Assembly (NCBI RefSeq): GCF_001816145.1 | Contig: NZ_MDZB01000062.1 | Coordinates: forward strand, 1 to 64,000 | Direction of reading: 5' to 3' | Length of the DNA stretch: 64,000 nt | Origin: Hymenobacter lapidarius | Lineage (GTDB): Bacteria; Bacteroidota; Bacteroidia; Cytophagales; Hymenobacteraceae | Part shown: positions 26,048-34,115 of the stretch, piece by piece | How the letters are laid out: each line of letters begins with the position of its first letter | Numbering within the stretch: position 1 is the first letter of the stretch | The notes under the pieces: generated by a model | Seen by the model: only the letters and a program-made list of their open reading frames with translations | The model's database searches: none | What the model was told of the DNA's origin: nothing | Position numbers and translations under genes: made by a program

Positions 26048-26379
26048 AGTTGCTGATTGACCAGAACCTGTCGCATCGACTGGTCAAGCCGTTGCAGGAA
26101 CAATTTCCGGGCACAGAGCAGGTTCGCCGCTTGGGCCTCACCGACCGCCGCGACACGACGATTTGGGAGCATGCCCGCCAGCACAATTTCGTTATCCTGA
26201 CCCAGGACGAGGATTTTTTCGACCTCAGTGCCCTGCGTGGTGCTCCGCCGAAGGTGATTTTACTACGCACCGGAAACTTGCCCAGCGTCGAGGTCCTTGA
26301 ACTGTTGCGTAGCCACTTGCTGATGATTTACACGCTGCTGGCTCCGGAAAGCGAGGTTAACTGCCTTGAACTGACCTAG
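26044..26379 (+). CDS. DUF5615 PIN-like toxin (VapC45-like)
   Basis: 111 residues with a GTG start overlapping the antitoxin stop. The protein follows the DUF5615 PIN-like pattern: LLIDQNLSHRLVKPL (first acidic residue Asp6), REQ-like middle with WEHARQHNFVILTQDEDFFD (acidic pair in QDEDF, about 58-62), and VILLRTGNLPSVEVLELLR. These Asp residues would coordinate a metal and cut RNA, by analogy with VapC proteins. The pair DUF433-DUF5615 is a widespread toxin-antitoxin arrangement. Here it sits between parA and parB, so loss of the region or imbalance could couple partition genes to cell survival; that link is inference. parB has its own promoter box (26425-26432) just beyond. Confidence 0.9.
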   Translation: MKLLIDQNLSHRLVKPLQEQFPGTEQVRRLGLTDRRDTTIWEHARQHNFVILTQDEDFFDLSALRGAPPKVILLRTGNLPSVEVLELLRSHLLMIYTLLAPESEVNCLELT

Positions 26380-26424
26380 TGGTATCCCCCAAACTTTCCG
26401 GCTTGCCCTTCGGCCAACAATCCG

Positions 26425-26432
26425 TAATTTTG
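26425..26432 (+). promoter_or_regulatory. -7 promoter box for parB
   Basis: TAATTTTG, an exact TAnnTTTG match, 43 bases upstream of the parB ATG at 26476, downstream of the toxin gene. It would let parB be expressed independently of parA and the toxin-antitoxin pair. Confidence 0.55.
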
Positions 26433-26475
26433 ACATCCGTTGCCGCATGCCTTTTATGGGCCCGGCCGATGAACT

Positions 26476-27462
26476 ATGGCTTTAGAGAGAAACGAAGAGA
26501 AACTGCAAGCCGCCCTGGCCGCCGCCGCGTCGGTGAAACGCAAGAGTGGCCTGGGCCGGGGCCTCAACGCCCTTATTGAGGGCAGCTACGACAAGAAAGG
26601 CGAGCGGCCCGGCTCCAGCGACCGGCTCGTGTCGCACCCCGTGAACTCGGTGGGCTTCATTTCCGTCGAGCACATCGAGGCCAACCCCTACCAGCCCCGC
26701 ACCCACTTTGATAAGGAAGCCCTGCAAGAGCTGGCCAACAGCATCAAAATTCAGGGCATCATTCAGCCCGTGACGCTGCGTCAGCTCGGCACCAATTCCT
26801 ACCAGCTGATTTCGGGCGAGCGGCGCCTGCAGGCGTCCAAGCTAGCCGGTCTGGAGACCATTCCGGCCTACATCCGCAAGGCCGACGACCAGCAAATGCT
26901 GGAAATGGCCTTGATTGAGAACATTCAGCGCGAAAACCTGAATGCCATCGAAATCGCCCTCAGCTACCAGCGCCTGCTGAGCGAGTGCAACCTGCGCCAG
27001 GAAGAGCTGGGCGACCGGGTGGGCAAAAACCGCAGCACCGTCACCAACTACCTGCGCCTGCTCAAGCTCCCGCCCGACGTGCAGATTGGCCTGCGCGACG
27101 CCGAAATCAGCATGGGCCACGCCCGCGCCCTCATTGGCATCGACGACCCCAAGGCGCAGGTAGAGCTTTTCCGCAAGATTGTGGCCGAGGAGTTGTCCGT
27201 GCGCCGGGTGGAGGAACTGGTGCGCGGCGGCTACGGCCGGCCGGCGGCCGCCAACGGCACGGCGGACAACGGCACCCCCGCCGCCCCCACCCAGCCCGTG
27301 GTACCTGCCGCCGAGCTGCGCCGCACCGAGCGCCACCTCACCGACCGGTTTGGCTCGCGCGTGCAGGTACGCCCCGGCCCCAAGGGCAGCGGCGAAATTA
27401 AAATCGCCTTCGATTCGGTGGAGGACATGCAGCGCATCCTGCACATCCTGCATCCCTCCTGA
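26476..27462 (+). CDS. parB: Chromosome-partitioning protein ParB (Spo0J)
   Basis: 328 residues. The N-terminus carries KSGLGRGLNALIEG, the short ParA-contacting segment found in chromosomal ParB proteins. The CTPase domain follows, with ISVEHIEANPYQPRTHFD, the GERRLQASKLAG (GERRxRA-like) box near 117, and MALIENIQRENLNAIE near 142. The helix-turn-helix is at about 175-195 (QEELGDRVGKNRSTVTNYL). A Pro/Ala linker leads to the dimerization domain at the end. ParB binds parS sites near the origin and spreads as a CTP clamp. Its distance from parA is enlarged by the toxin-antitoxin insertion, and it has its own promoter box. Confidence 0.97.
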   Translation: MALERNEEKLQAALAAAASVKRKSGLGRGLNALIEGSYDKKGERPGSSDRLVSHPVNSVGFISVEHIEANPYQPRTHFDKEALQELANSIKIQGIIQPVTLRQLGTNSYQLISGERRLQASKLAGLETIPAYIRKADDQQMLEMALIENIQRENLNAIEIALSYQRLLSECNLRQEELGDRVGKNRSTVTNYLRLLKLPPDVQIGLRDAEISMGHARALIGIDDPKAQVELFRKIVAEELSVRRVEELVRGGYGRPAAANGTADNGTPAAPTQPVVPAAELRRTERHLTDRFGSRVQVRPGPKGSGEIKIAFDSVEDMQRILHILHPS

Positions 27463-27633
27463 TAATTGCCGCCAGGCGGTTCACCCTGTGGAGCTTGCGG
27501 AAACATTTTGTCGCGCTACCCGGCAGCTGCCCGGCGCCGCAAGATGCTTTCGCAGGCTCCGCACGGTATTCTTTCAAGATGCATCTGCTGGCTAACGCGC
27601 TAAATAGTGGCATTCCCCGTTAGCAGCTTTGGT

Positions 27634-28380
27634 ATGAAAAATTCGCATTCTCACATCGCGGCCCTTGTGGTTTTGCTCGGCTTGCTGTTCACGGGCTTGG
27701 CTGGACGCGCCCAGGTTTTGGGGACGCCATTTCCCGGCACGCCAACTTCCGCCACCATCCGGCCCGATACCGCTGAAACCCGCGAAGTGGTGGTGACGCC
27801 CGAAGCCAAGCGGCTCAAAGCCGCCGCCGATTCGGCCAAGCGCACGGAGCGAATGTTCCGGGCTTTCGGCTACGAAGGCATTCGCCTGACGCGGCCCGCC
27901 AAAGCCGCTCTGCTTTCCGCCGTGCTGCCCGGCGCGGGCCAGATTTACAACCGCCGCTGGTGGAAGCTGCCACTGGTGTACGGGGCGCTGGGTGGGACGA
28001 TTTACGGCGAAATATTCTACCAAAGCCGATACCGGCAGTACGCCGACGCCAGCAATCTGCTCAAGCGAGAGGCATCGATACCAGGAGGCATGAGGCCCCA
28101 AGACGAGATGCTGAATTTTCCCGTTCGACAAGAGCGCAGCATTGATGCAATCGACAACGGCGTGGTATTTTACCGCGGCTACCGCGACATTTTCTACCTC
28201 TACATTGGCATTGCCTACGGCCTGCAGATAGTGGATGCGCTGGTGGATGCCCACCTGAAAAACTTCGACGTGAGCGAGGACTTGAGCTTGCATTGGGAGC
28301 CCACCCTGCTGGCGGTGCCCGGCCAGGCCTCGATGCTGCCCACCGCGCCCGGCGTCATGTTTGCACTCCGGGTAAAATAG
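27634..28380 (+). CDS. DUF5683 family exported protein
   Basis: 248 residues from the ATG at 27634, which gives a signal peptide (SHIAALVVLLGLLFTGLAG) and a mature start near AQVLG. The conserved block SAVLPGAGQIYNRRWWKLPLVYGALGG (split here by positions about 95-121) with glycines and tryptophans, then FYRGYRDIFYLYIGIAYGLQIVDALVDAHL, identifies DUF5683. The family has no known role; it sits in the envelope with two likely membrane helices. In Bacteroidota it is commonly found right after parAB and before dapB, as here, so the linkage is lineage-typical. A 171-base gap from parB holds no gene. Confidence 0.88.
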   Translation: MKNSHSHIAALVVLLGLLFTGLAGRAQVLGTPFPGTPTSATIRPDTAETREVVVTPEAKRLKAAADSAKRTERMFRAFGYEGIRLTRPAKAALLSAVLPGAGQIYNRRWWKLPLVYGALGGTIYGEIFYQSRYRQYADASNLLKREASIPGGMRPQDEMLNFPVRQERSIDAIDNGVVFYRGYRDIFYLYIGIAYGLQIVDALVDAHLKNFDVSEDLSLHWEPTLLAVPGQASMLPTAPGVMFALRVK

Positions 28381-28481
28381 CTGGCTGGGCGCTTCCAGGG
28401 CCGCAAGGCACGGCAGCCGAATCCACGCCCTCACTTTTGCCGAATATCCGCCGTTAGCGTACCGAACACTTATCTCCCTGC

Positions 28482-29201
28482 ATGAAAATTCTACTCATTG
28501 GCTACGGAAAAATGGGCCAGACCATTGCCGCCCTGGCAGCTCAGCAAGGGCACGAAATTGCCGGCATTGTGGACCGGCATGCCACCCAACTCAACATTAC
28601 TGACTTTACCCCGGCTACCGTGGACGTGGCCATCGAATTCACGCACCCCGACTCAGCCTTGGCCAACATCACGGCGTGCCTGCGGCAGGGCATTCCGGTG
28701 GTGTGCGGCTCTACCGGCTGGCTGCACCACTTCGACGAAGCCCAAGCCCTCACCCAGGAGCTGGGCGGTAGCCTGTTCTACGCCTCCAACTACAGCGTGG
28801 GCGTGAACCTGTTCTTCCACTTCAACGAGTACATGGCCGCCAAAATGCACCAATTTGGCGGCTATGACGTGGCCGTGCGCGAAATTCACCACACGCACAA
28901 AATCGACCAGCCCAGCGGTACCGCCCTCACCACGGCCGAAGGCATTATCCGGCACTTCCCCGGCAAAACCAGCTGGCGCAACGCGCCCGCCGAAGCCACC
29001 ACCGAGCTGGCCGTCATCAGCGAGCGCAGCGGCGAAGTAGTGGGCACGCACATCGTGCGCTACACCTCTGCCGTTGATACGCTGGAGCTGAAGCACGAAG
29101 CCCACAGCCGCGAGGGGTTTGCGTTGGGCGCCCTGCTGGCTGCCAAGTGGCTGCCCGGCCGGGTGGGCGTGTTTGGAATGAAAGAGCTGCTGGATTTGTA
29201 A
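28482..29201 (+). CDS. dapB: 4-hydroxy-tetrahydrodipicolinate reductase
   Basis: 239 residues, slightly shorter than E. coli DapB (about 270), as usual in this phylum. The NAD(P)-binding start is MKILLIGYGKMGQTIAAL. The family signature EIHHTHKIDQPSGTALT (about 134-150) carries the catalytic His and Lys and the substrate-binding SGTA. The product feeds lysine and the diaminopimelate crosslink of peptidoglycan. lepB starts 94 bases downstream on the same strand. A near-match promoter (CACTTTTG, about 28432) precedes the start. No other lysine gene lies in the window, so the dap genes are scattered. Confidence 0.96.
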   Translation: MKILLIGYGKMGQTIAALAAQQGHEIAGIVDRHATQLNITDFTPATVDVAIEFTHPDSALANITACLRQGIPVVCGSTGWLHHFDEAQALTQELGGSLFYASNYSVGVNLFFHFNEYMAAKMHQFGGYDVAVREIHHTHKIDQPSGTALTTAEGIIRHFPGKTSWRNAPAEATTELAVISERSGEVVGTHIVRYTSAVDTLELKHEAHSREGFALGALLAAKWLPGRVGVFGMKELLDL

Positions 29202-29294
29202 TTGCCCGAATTGTAGCCGCAGCCGGCGCGCCCGCCGGGTTCCTGCTGCGTTTCTTTGCCCGATATTTATTGCCAAGCCAAGCTTGCTCCCCTC

Positions 29295-30441
29295 ATGTCC
29301 CTGCTGAAAACCAACCGCCCCGCCGCTTCCCAAGCGCCCAAAACGAAAACCCGCGAGTGGGCCGATTCGCTGATTTTTGCCATTGTGGCGGCTACGCTCA
29401 TTCGCTGGGCCACTTTTGAGGCCTACACCATCCCGTCGCCTAGCATGGAAAACTCCCTGCTGGTGGGCGACTACCTGTTTGTGAGCAAGCTGCACTACGG
29501 CCCCATCACGCCCCAAACCCCGCTGCAAGTCCCGCTCACGCACCAAACGGTGTGGGGCACGGCCCTCAAAAGCTACTCCGAGCTGATTCAGCTGCCCACC
29601 TACCGGCTGCCGGGCTTCTCCGAAATCAAGCGCAACGACGTGGTGGTGTTTCACGTGCCGCACGAGTCGCAATACCCCGCCGACCTGCGCACCAACTACA
29701 TTAAGCGCTGCGTGGCCGTGGCCGGCGATACCCTCGAAATCCGCGAAGGCCAGGTGTACCTCAACGGCAAGCCCGGCGAAACCCCTCCCGGCCTCGAAAC
29801 CACCTATTTCATGCAGGTGGACAGCCCCAACGATGAAGTGCTGGCCGCCCTGCGCGCCCAAGGCGTGGTGGATTACGACCAGCCCGGCGGCAGCCCCCAG
29901 GCCGTGCCCGGTCCCGACGGCAAGCTCGGCTACGCCATCAGCTGCACGGTGGCCGCGGCTGACTACTTCCGCAAGCAGTCTTACGTAAAGAGCATGACGG
30001 TTATTCAGCCGCCCGTGCTGCTGTTCCCCGACGTGGCTGACTTCCGCAACTCCGGCGCCCTGAGCGCCACCCGCGCGGTGGTCGCTGGATAACTACGGCC
30101 CGCTGCCCATTCCCAAAAAAGGCCAGACCATTGCCCTCACGCCGGGCAATGCCGCCATCTACTTCAAAATTGTGGCCCGCTACGAGCACAACCTGGGCGT
30201 AACCTGGAAGGACGGCATGATTTACCAGAACGGGAAGATGCTCACCAGCTACACCATCAAGCAGAACTACTACATGATGATGGGCGACAACCGCCACAAC
30301 TCCGAAGACTCGCGCTTCTGGGGCTTCGTGCCCGAAGACCACGTGGTGGGCAAGGCCGTGCTCATCTGGCTGTCCGTGGACCCCAACGCCGGCTTCTGGA
30401 ACAAAATCCGGTGGAACCGCCTGTTTGATATCATTCACTAA
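29295..30441 (+). pseudogene. lepB: Signal peptidase I, interrupted by one frameshift
   Basis: The first frame runs from the ATG at 29295 to a stop at 30090-30092; the rest of the enzyme continues in another frame to 30441. Catalytic Ser50 (IPSPSMENSL) and Lys137 (YIKRCVAVAGD) are in the first part. The second part holds GDNRHNSEDSRFWG, the conserved box E. The switch falls between 30064 and 30089, where the second frame reads WSLDNYGPLPIPKKGQT directly after the first reads ALSATR. A one-base insertion or two-base loss in the CG run (CCCGCGCGG) explains it. Repaired, the protein would be about 380 residues, cutting signal peptides at the inner membrane. Since both halves are well conserved, a sequence error is likelier than decay. 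Confidence 0.85.
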
Positions 30442-30449
30442 ATCGCTGA

Positions 30450-31112
30450 TTACCATGTTATCGGCGCCAAGCCCTTGCTCTCCAGCCAGGTATTGGTTTT
30501 GCTGAAAGGCTTGCTGCCGAAGAAGCCCTTGTCGGCGGCAAAAGGCGATGGATGAACAGACTTGATGATTAAGTGCTTGCGCTCGTCAATTAACTCTGAT
30601 TTTTTGCCGGCGTAAGCGCCCCACAGAATGAATACTACGTGCTCCCGGCTTTCGGAAACTTTCCGGATAACGGCGTCGGTGAATTCCTCCCAGCCTTTTT
30701 TCTGGTGGGAGGCGGGCTCGCTGGCGCGCACGGTGAGGGTGGCGTTGAGCAGCAGCACGCCCTGCTGGGCCCAGCGGTCAAGGTTGCCGTTGGGAGCGGG
30801 CGGCGTACCGGGCAGGTCGGCCTGCAGCTCTTTGAATATATTTTGCAGCGAGGGCGGTGTGCGCTGCCCGTCCTGCACCGAAAACGAGAGGCCGTGGGCC
30901 TGGTTGCGTCCGTGGTAGGGGTCTTGGCCCAGAATAACCACTTTCACGTTATTAAACGGCGTGGCGTCGAAAGCATGGAAAATATGAGCACCGGCGGGGT
31001 AAACGGTGGCCGTGGCGTATTCGCCTTTTACAAAAGCAATTAGCTTCTGGAAATAGGGCTTTTCAAATTCATTGGCCAACACGGGCCGCCAGCTCTCGGC
31101 TATCTTTACCAT
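30450..31112 (-). CDS. ung: Uracil-DNA glycosylase (family 1)
   Basis: 220 residues, normal for UDG. Motif A GQDPYHGRNQAHGLSFSV (about 62-79) supplies the catalytic Asp; the LLLNATLTVRAGxxxSH-like region follows (LNATLTVRASEPASHQKKGW); and HPSPFAADKGFFG near 187-199 holds the leucine-loop His. The enzyme removes uracil from DNA, starting base excision repair in the cytoplasm. It is convergent with lepB with only eight bases between stop codons and no terminator in that gap. Start at 31112 (ATG) gives the standard MVKIAESWRPVL N-terminus. No consensus promoter box is seen upstream. Confidence 0.97.
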   Translation of the reverse strand: MVKIAESWRPVLANEFEKPYFQKLIAFVKGEYATATVYPAGAHIFHAFDATPFNNVKVVILGQDPYHGRNQAHGLSFSVQDGQRTPPSLQNIFKELQADLPGTPPAPNGNLDRWAQQGVLLLNATLTVRASEPASHQKKGWEEFTDAVIRKVSESREHVVFILWGAYAGKKSELIDERKHLIIKSVHPSPFAADKGFFGSKPFSKTNTWLESKGLAPITW

Positions 31113-31229
31113 CGAAAAAAATTAAGAAAATAAGCGGGCCTTTTGCGGCATTAAACCGTAACTTTTGCGTAAAACCAATTCTGTCGGGCCACTGTTACGT
31201 CCGCAGCTACTCCTAAGCGACGAATCCTT

Positions 31230-31616
31230 ATGCCCACCACCACTACGCAAGGCGTCACTGTTTCGGTTACGACCAACTACCTGCCCGACTACTCCAGCCC
31301 CGGCCAGGAGCATTTTGTGTTTGCCTATAAAATTGATATTCGCAACGACAGCGAGTTCACCGTGAAGCTGCTGCGCCGCCACTGGCACATCCACGACGCC
31401 AACGGCGTGGTGCGCGAAGTGGAGGGCGAAGGCGTGGTGGGCCGCCAGCCCGTGCTGGAGCCCGGCGAGGCCCACCAGTACGTGAGCGGCTGCAACCTGA
31501 AGTCGGGCGTGGGCAAAATGCGCGGCACCTACCTCATGGAGCGGCTGGCCAACGGTCAGAATTTCTCGGTGGAAATCCCGGAGTTCACCCTCATGGTGCC
31601 GTACCGGCTGAACTAA
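31230..31616 (+). CDS. apaG: ApaG domain protein (Co2+/Mg2+ efflux-associated)
   Basis: 128 residues, the standard ApaG length. The beta-sandwich (fibronectin III-like) fold shows TTQGVTVSVTTNYLPDYS, FAYKIDIRNDSEFTVKLLRR, HWHIHDANG, GVVGRQPVLEPGEAHQYVSG and FTLMVPYRL. ApaG in enterobacteria is linked to cobalt/magnesium resistance and Ap4A metabolism; its biochemical role is not settled. It is divergent from ung across 117 bases and followed by an AT-rich repeat, then a methyltransferase gene on the same strand. The apaH partner gene is not present. Confidence 0.95.
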   Translation: MPTTTTQGVTVSVTTNYLPDYSSPGQEHFVFAYKIDIRNDSEFTVKLLRRHWHIHDANGVVREVEGEGVVGRQPVLEPGEAHQYVSGCNLKSGVGKMRGTYLMERLANGQNFSVEIPEFTLMVPYRLN

Positions 31617-31621
31617 GCATT

Positions 31622-31713
31622 ATTTGTCAGTTGCTCGTTGCCGGTTGTTAGTTTGTAGCGCAGTTGTCCTTTTGCCCAATTTTTGACAACCGACAACCAG
31701 CAACTACCAACTG
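31622..31713. repeat. AT-rich inverted repeat, family C, at a gene start
   Basis: Left half TTTGTCAGTTGCTCGTTGCC and right half GACAACCAGCAACTACCAAC pair imperfectly. It is built from the same GTTGTCAGTTG-type units as 24716-24806. It covers the region just upstream of, and possibly including, the first codons of the methyltransferase gene. Confidence 0.6.
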
Positions 31714-31715
31714 AT

Positions 31716-32495
31716 TTGCTTCAACTTCTCGCCTACCTCCGCTTCTGGCTTCGTTCGGGCAATGCCCACGGGCTGCACTCGCCGTTCGTTTTTGGCCTTT
31801 ACACGTCCGTGGTGCGGCACACGGGCCGGTACGGCGCCTACGAGGCCCTGGAGGCCCGGCGGCAGGAGCTGCTGGCTAGCCCCACCACCATCAGCGTAAC
31901 AGATTTCGGCGCGGGCTCTCATACGGACGCGGGCGCTCAGCGTGGCGTGGCGGCCATTGCCCGCACTGCCGCCAAACCGCCGCACTTGGCGCAGCTGCTG
32001 TTTCGGCTAGTCAATTATTTCCGGCCGGCGACCATTCTGGAATTAGGCACCTCGCTGGGCCTGACCACCGCGTACCTAGCGGCGGCCGATTCGCGCAGCC
32101 GCGTGGTTACGCTCGAAGGCTGCCCCAACGTGGCTGCCGTGGCCCGCGAAACGTTTTCCAGGCTGCACCTGGGCAACGTCGAAGTAGTTGAGGGCAACAT
32201 CGACGACACGCTGGCTCCTACCCTCTCGGCCCTAACGGCGCCGCTGGACTTCGCGTTCTTCGACGGCAACCACCGCTACGAGCCCACGCTGCGCTACTTC
32301 GAGCAGTGTCTGGCGCACCGCCGCGATGAGTCCGTTTTCGTCTTCGACGACATTCATTGGTCCGCCGACATGGAGCGGGCCTGGGAAGTCATCAAAGCCC
32401 ACTCCGACGTCACGATTACCGTGGACCTGTTTTATATCGGCCTGGTTTTCTTCCGCACGGGCCAGCCCAAGCAGCATTTTTCGCTGCGGGTGTGA
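31716..32495 (+). CDS. Class I SAM-dependent methyltransferase (O-methyltransferase-like)
   Basis: About 260 residues. The N-terminus is unsettled: the frame is open from a TTG at 31683 but that part is repeat sequence, and homologues usually begin near LLQLLAYLRFWLRSG, so the TTG at 31716 is preferred; no ATG is available. The fold shows HGLHSPFVFGLYTSV, then the SAM motif ATILELGTSLGLTTAYLA, VVTLEGCPNVAAVARETF, and FAFFDGNHRYEPTLRYFEQC with a motif FVFDDIHWS. These match the family of membrane-adjacent methyltransferases often found in Bacteroidota. The substrate is unknown. The palindromic repeat 31622-31713 appears to have changed or replaced its start region. Convergent with kdsA, 20 bases away. 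Confidence 0.85.
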   Translation: MLQLLAYLRFWLRSGNAHGLHSPFVFGLYTSVVRHTGRYGAYEALEARRQELLASPTTISVTDFGAGSHTDAGAQRGVAAIARTAAKPPHLAQLLFRLVNYFRPATILELGTSLGLTTAYLAAADSRSRVVTLEGCPNVAAVARETFSRLHLGNVEVVEGNIDDTLAPTLSALTAPLDFAFFDGNHRYEPTLRYFEQCLAHRRDESVFVFDDIHWSADMERAWEVIKAHSDVTITVDLFYIGLVFFRTGQPKQHFSLRV

Positions 32496-32515
32496 GTGTA
32501 GCGCTTGCTTCAGCC

Positions 32516-33373
32516 CTATGGCAGCTGGTTCAACTCCACGTCGCCCCGTTCCTGAATGGCTTGGCGCACCCGCGTCAGCTTCACGAGCAGCGCTTCGAGC
32601 TGGTCGAGCGGCAGCATGTTGGCGCCGTCCGATAGGGCGGTGGCGGGCGTGGGGTGAGTTTCGATGAACAGGCCGTCGGCCCCCACGGCAATAGCCGCCT
32701 TGGCGATGGTTTCGATGAGGGCAGGCTGGCCGCCGGTTACGCCGCTGCTTTGGTTGGGGCGCTGCAGGGAGTGCGTCACGTCCATCACCACGGGCACCTG
32801 GAACTCGCGCATGGCGGGCAGGTTGCGGAAATCCACGACTAAATCGGAATAGCCAAACGAGTTGCCGCGCTCGGTGAGGATGACGTGCTGGTTGCCCGAC
32901 TGCCGAATCTTGTCCACGGCCCATTGCATGGCTTCCCCATTCAGGAACTGGCCTTTCTTCACGTTCACCACTTTGCCGGTCTGGGCGGCGGCGATGAGCA
33001 AGTCGGTCTGCCGGCACAGGAAGGCCGGGATTTGCAGCACATCCACGTACTCCGCGGCCAGGGCGGCCTCGCTCGATTCGTGAATGTCCGTGACGGTGGG
33101 AACGCCAATTTCCCGCCCTACTTTTTGCAGGATGCGCAGCGCCGTTTCGTCGCCGATGCCCGTGAAGGAATCGAGCCGCGACCGGTTGGCTTTGCGGTAA
33201 GACCCCTTGAAGATGAAGGGAATCTGCAGCTTATCCGTCATGTGCTTGATGCGCTCGGCAATGCGCAGGGCCATGTCTTCGCCTTCGATGACGCAGGGCC
33301 CGGCCATGAGGAAAAACTGGCCGGAATTGGTGTGGCGAAAATGCGGGAGAGTATTGGCGAGGGCTTGAAGCAT
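32516..33373 (-). CDS. kdsA: 3-deoxy-8-phosphooctulonate synthase (KDO-8-P synthase)
   Basis: 285 residues, full length. The family core is obvious: FFLMAGPCVIEGEDMAL, IFKGSYRKANRSRLDSFTG, PTVTDIHE, VLQIPAFLCRQTDLL and VVNVKKGQFLNGEAMQWA, then VVMDVTHSLQRPNQSSG and DGLFIETHPTP. It condenses phosphoenolpyruvate with arabinose-5-phosphate to make KDO-8-P, the sugar joining lipid A to the rest of LPS. The presence of QSSGVTGGQ is typical of metal-independent type I members, though the Cys of type II sites was not checked further. The methyltransferase gene 33381-33989 ends seven bases upstream of its start on the same strand, so the two form a small operon with promoter box 34046-34053. Confidence 0.96.
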   Translation of the reverse strand: MLQALANTLPHFRHTNSGQFFLMAGPCVIEGEDMALRIAERIKHMTDKLQIPFIFKGSYRKANRSRLDSFTGIGDETALRILQKVGREIGVPTVTDIHESSEAALAAEYVDVLQIPAFLCRQTDLLIAAAQTGKVVNVKKGQFLNGEAMQWAVDKIRQSGNQHVILTERGNSFGYSDLVVDFRNLPAMREFQVPVVMDVTHSLQRPNQSSGVTGGQPALIETIAKAAIAVGADGLFIETHPTPATALSDGANMLPLDQLEALLVKLTRVRQAIQERGDVELNQLP

Positions 33374-33380
33374 GGGCGAA

Positions 33381-33989
33381 TTATTTCTTTTTCAAACAGA
33401 TAAACAACTCCCGTCCCTGCCGGGGCCGGAGCGAATTGGTCGCGGTTTCAAAATGCTGAAAATCGAAATACGGCGCGAAGTAGGCGCGGTATTCCGCTTT
33501 GCTCCCCCCAAAGGGCGGCTCCTGCACCAGACCAAAATCGGTATCGAACAGCAGCCCCATGAGGGTGCCGCCGGGCCGCAGCAGCGCTGCGCATTGCTTG
33601 GCGTAGGCGGGGCGCAGGGAGGGGTTAAGCGCACAAAAAAACGTCTGCTCCACAATCAAATCGTAGGGCTGTGCGTTGGGCAGAGCAAAGAAATCGGCCA
33701 GCAAGAGGTGCTGTTTAGGAAACGCCGGCACGCGGGCGGCCAGGTCGGCCAGGGGTTCCGGGGCCAGGTCGGCCACGAAAACATATTCAAACCCCAACTG
33801 CTGCAAGTACTCGGCTTCGTAGGCCCGGCCAGCCCCCGGAATCAGGATGCGGGGCTGCTGGCTAACGTCCAATTGGTCGAAATAGGCACGCAGCGGCGGG
33901 GTAATGCCATGGGCATCCCAACCATCGCGCCCCGCCACGTAACGCTCTCGCCAGTAGGCCGCATCGAAGTCTGAAAAAACCGGTTTCAT
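33381..33989 (-). CDS. TPMT-family SAM-dependent methyltransferase
   Basis: 202 residues from the ATG at 33989; a TTG nine bases earlier is possible but less usual. The thiopurine methyltransferase-like pattern is clear: WRERYVAGRDGWDAHGITPP, RILIPGAGRAYEAEYLQQLG, VFVADLAPEPLADLA, and VEQTFFCALNPSLRPAYAKQ, then GTLMGLLFDTDFG. Family members methylate small thiols, selenium or tellurium species, or halides; the natural substrate here is unknown. A -7 box (34046-34053, minus strand) precedes it, and kdsA follows after seven bases, so it leads a two-gene operon. Confidence 0.9.
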   Translation of the reverse strand: MKPVFSDFDAAYWRERYVAGRDGWDAHGITPPLRAYFDQLDVSQQPRILIPGAGRAYEAEYLQQLGFEYVFVADLAPEPLADLAARVPAFPKQHLLLADFFALPNAQPYDLIVEQTFFCALNPSLRPAYAKQCAALLRPGGTLMGLLFDTDFGLVQEPPFGGSKAEYRAYFAPYFDFQHFETATNSLRPRQGRELFICLKKK

Positions 33990-34045
33990 TTCCTCCAAGT
34001 ATAGATAAAACTTGCCAGGGCACGGAAGTCCCCTATTTTTACGCC

Positions 34046-34053
34046 CAAAGGTA
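34046..34053 (-). promoter_or_regulatory. -7 promoter box for the TPMT-kdsA operon
   Basis: TACCTTTG on the minus strand, 56 bases upstream of the ATG at 33989. Confidence 0.55.
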
Positions 34054-34115
34054 AGCGCCGTAATGCGGCAGGCACCCTACATTTTTTACGCTTTTTCTTG
34101 CTTAACAATCCCCGC

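Noticed and set aside
24680-27462. Plasmid-type partition locus
   Set aside because: ParA lacks the N-terminal HTH of plasmid type Ia proteins, ParB has the chromosomal LGRGLNALI segment, and the DUF5683-dapB-lepB neighbourhood is chromosomal.
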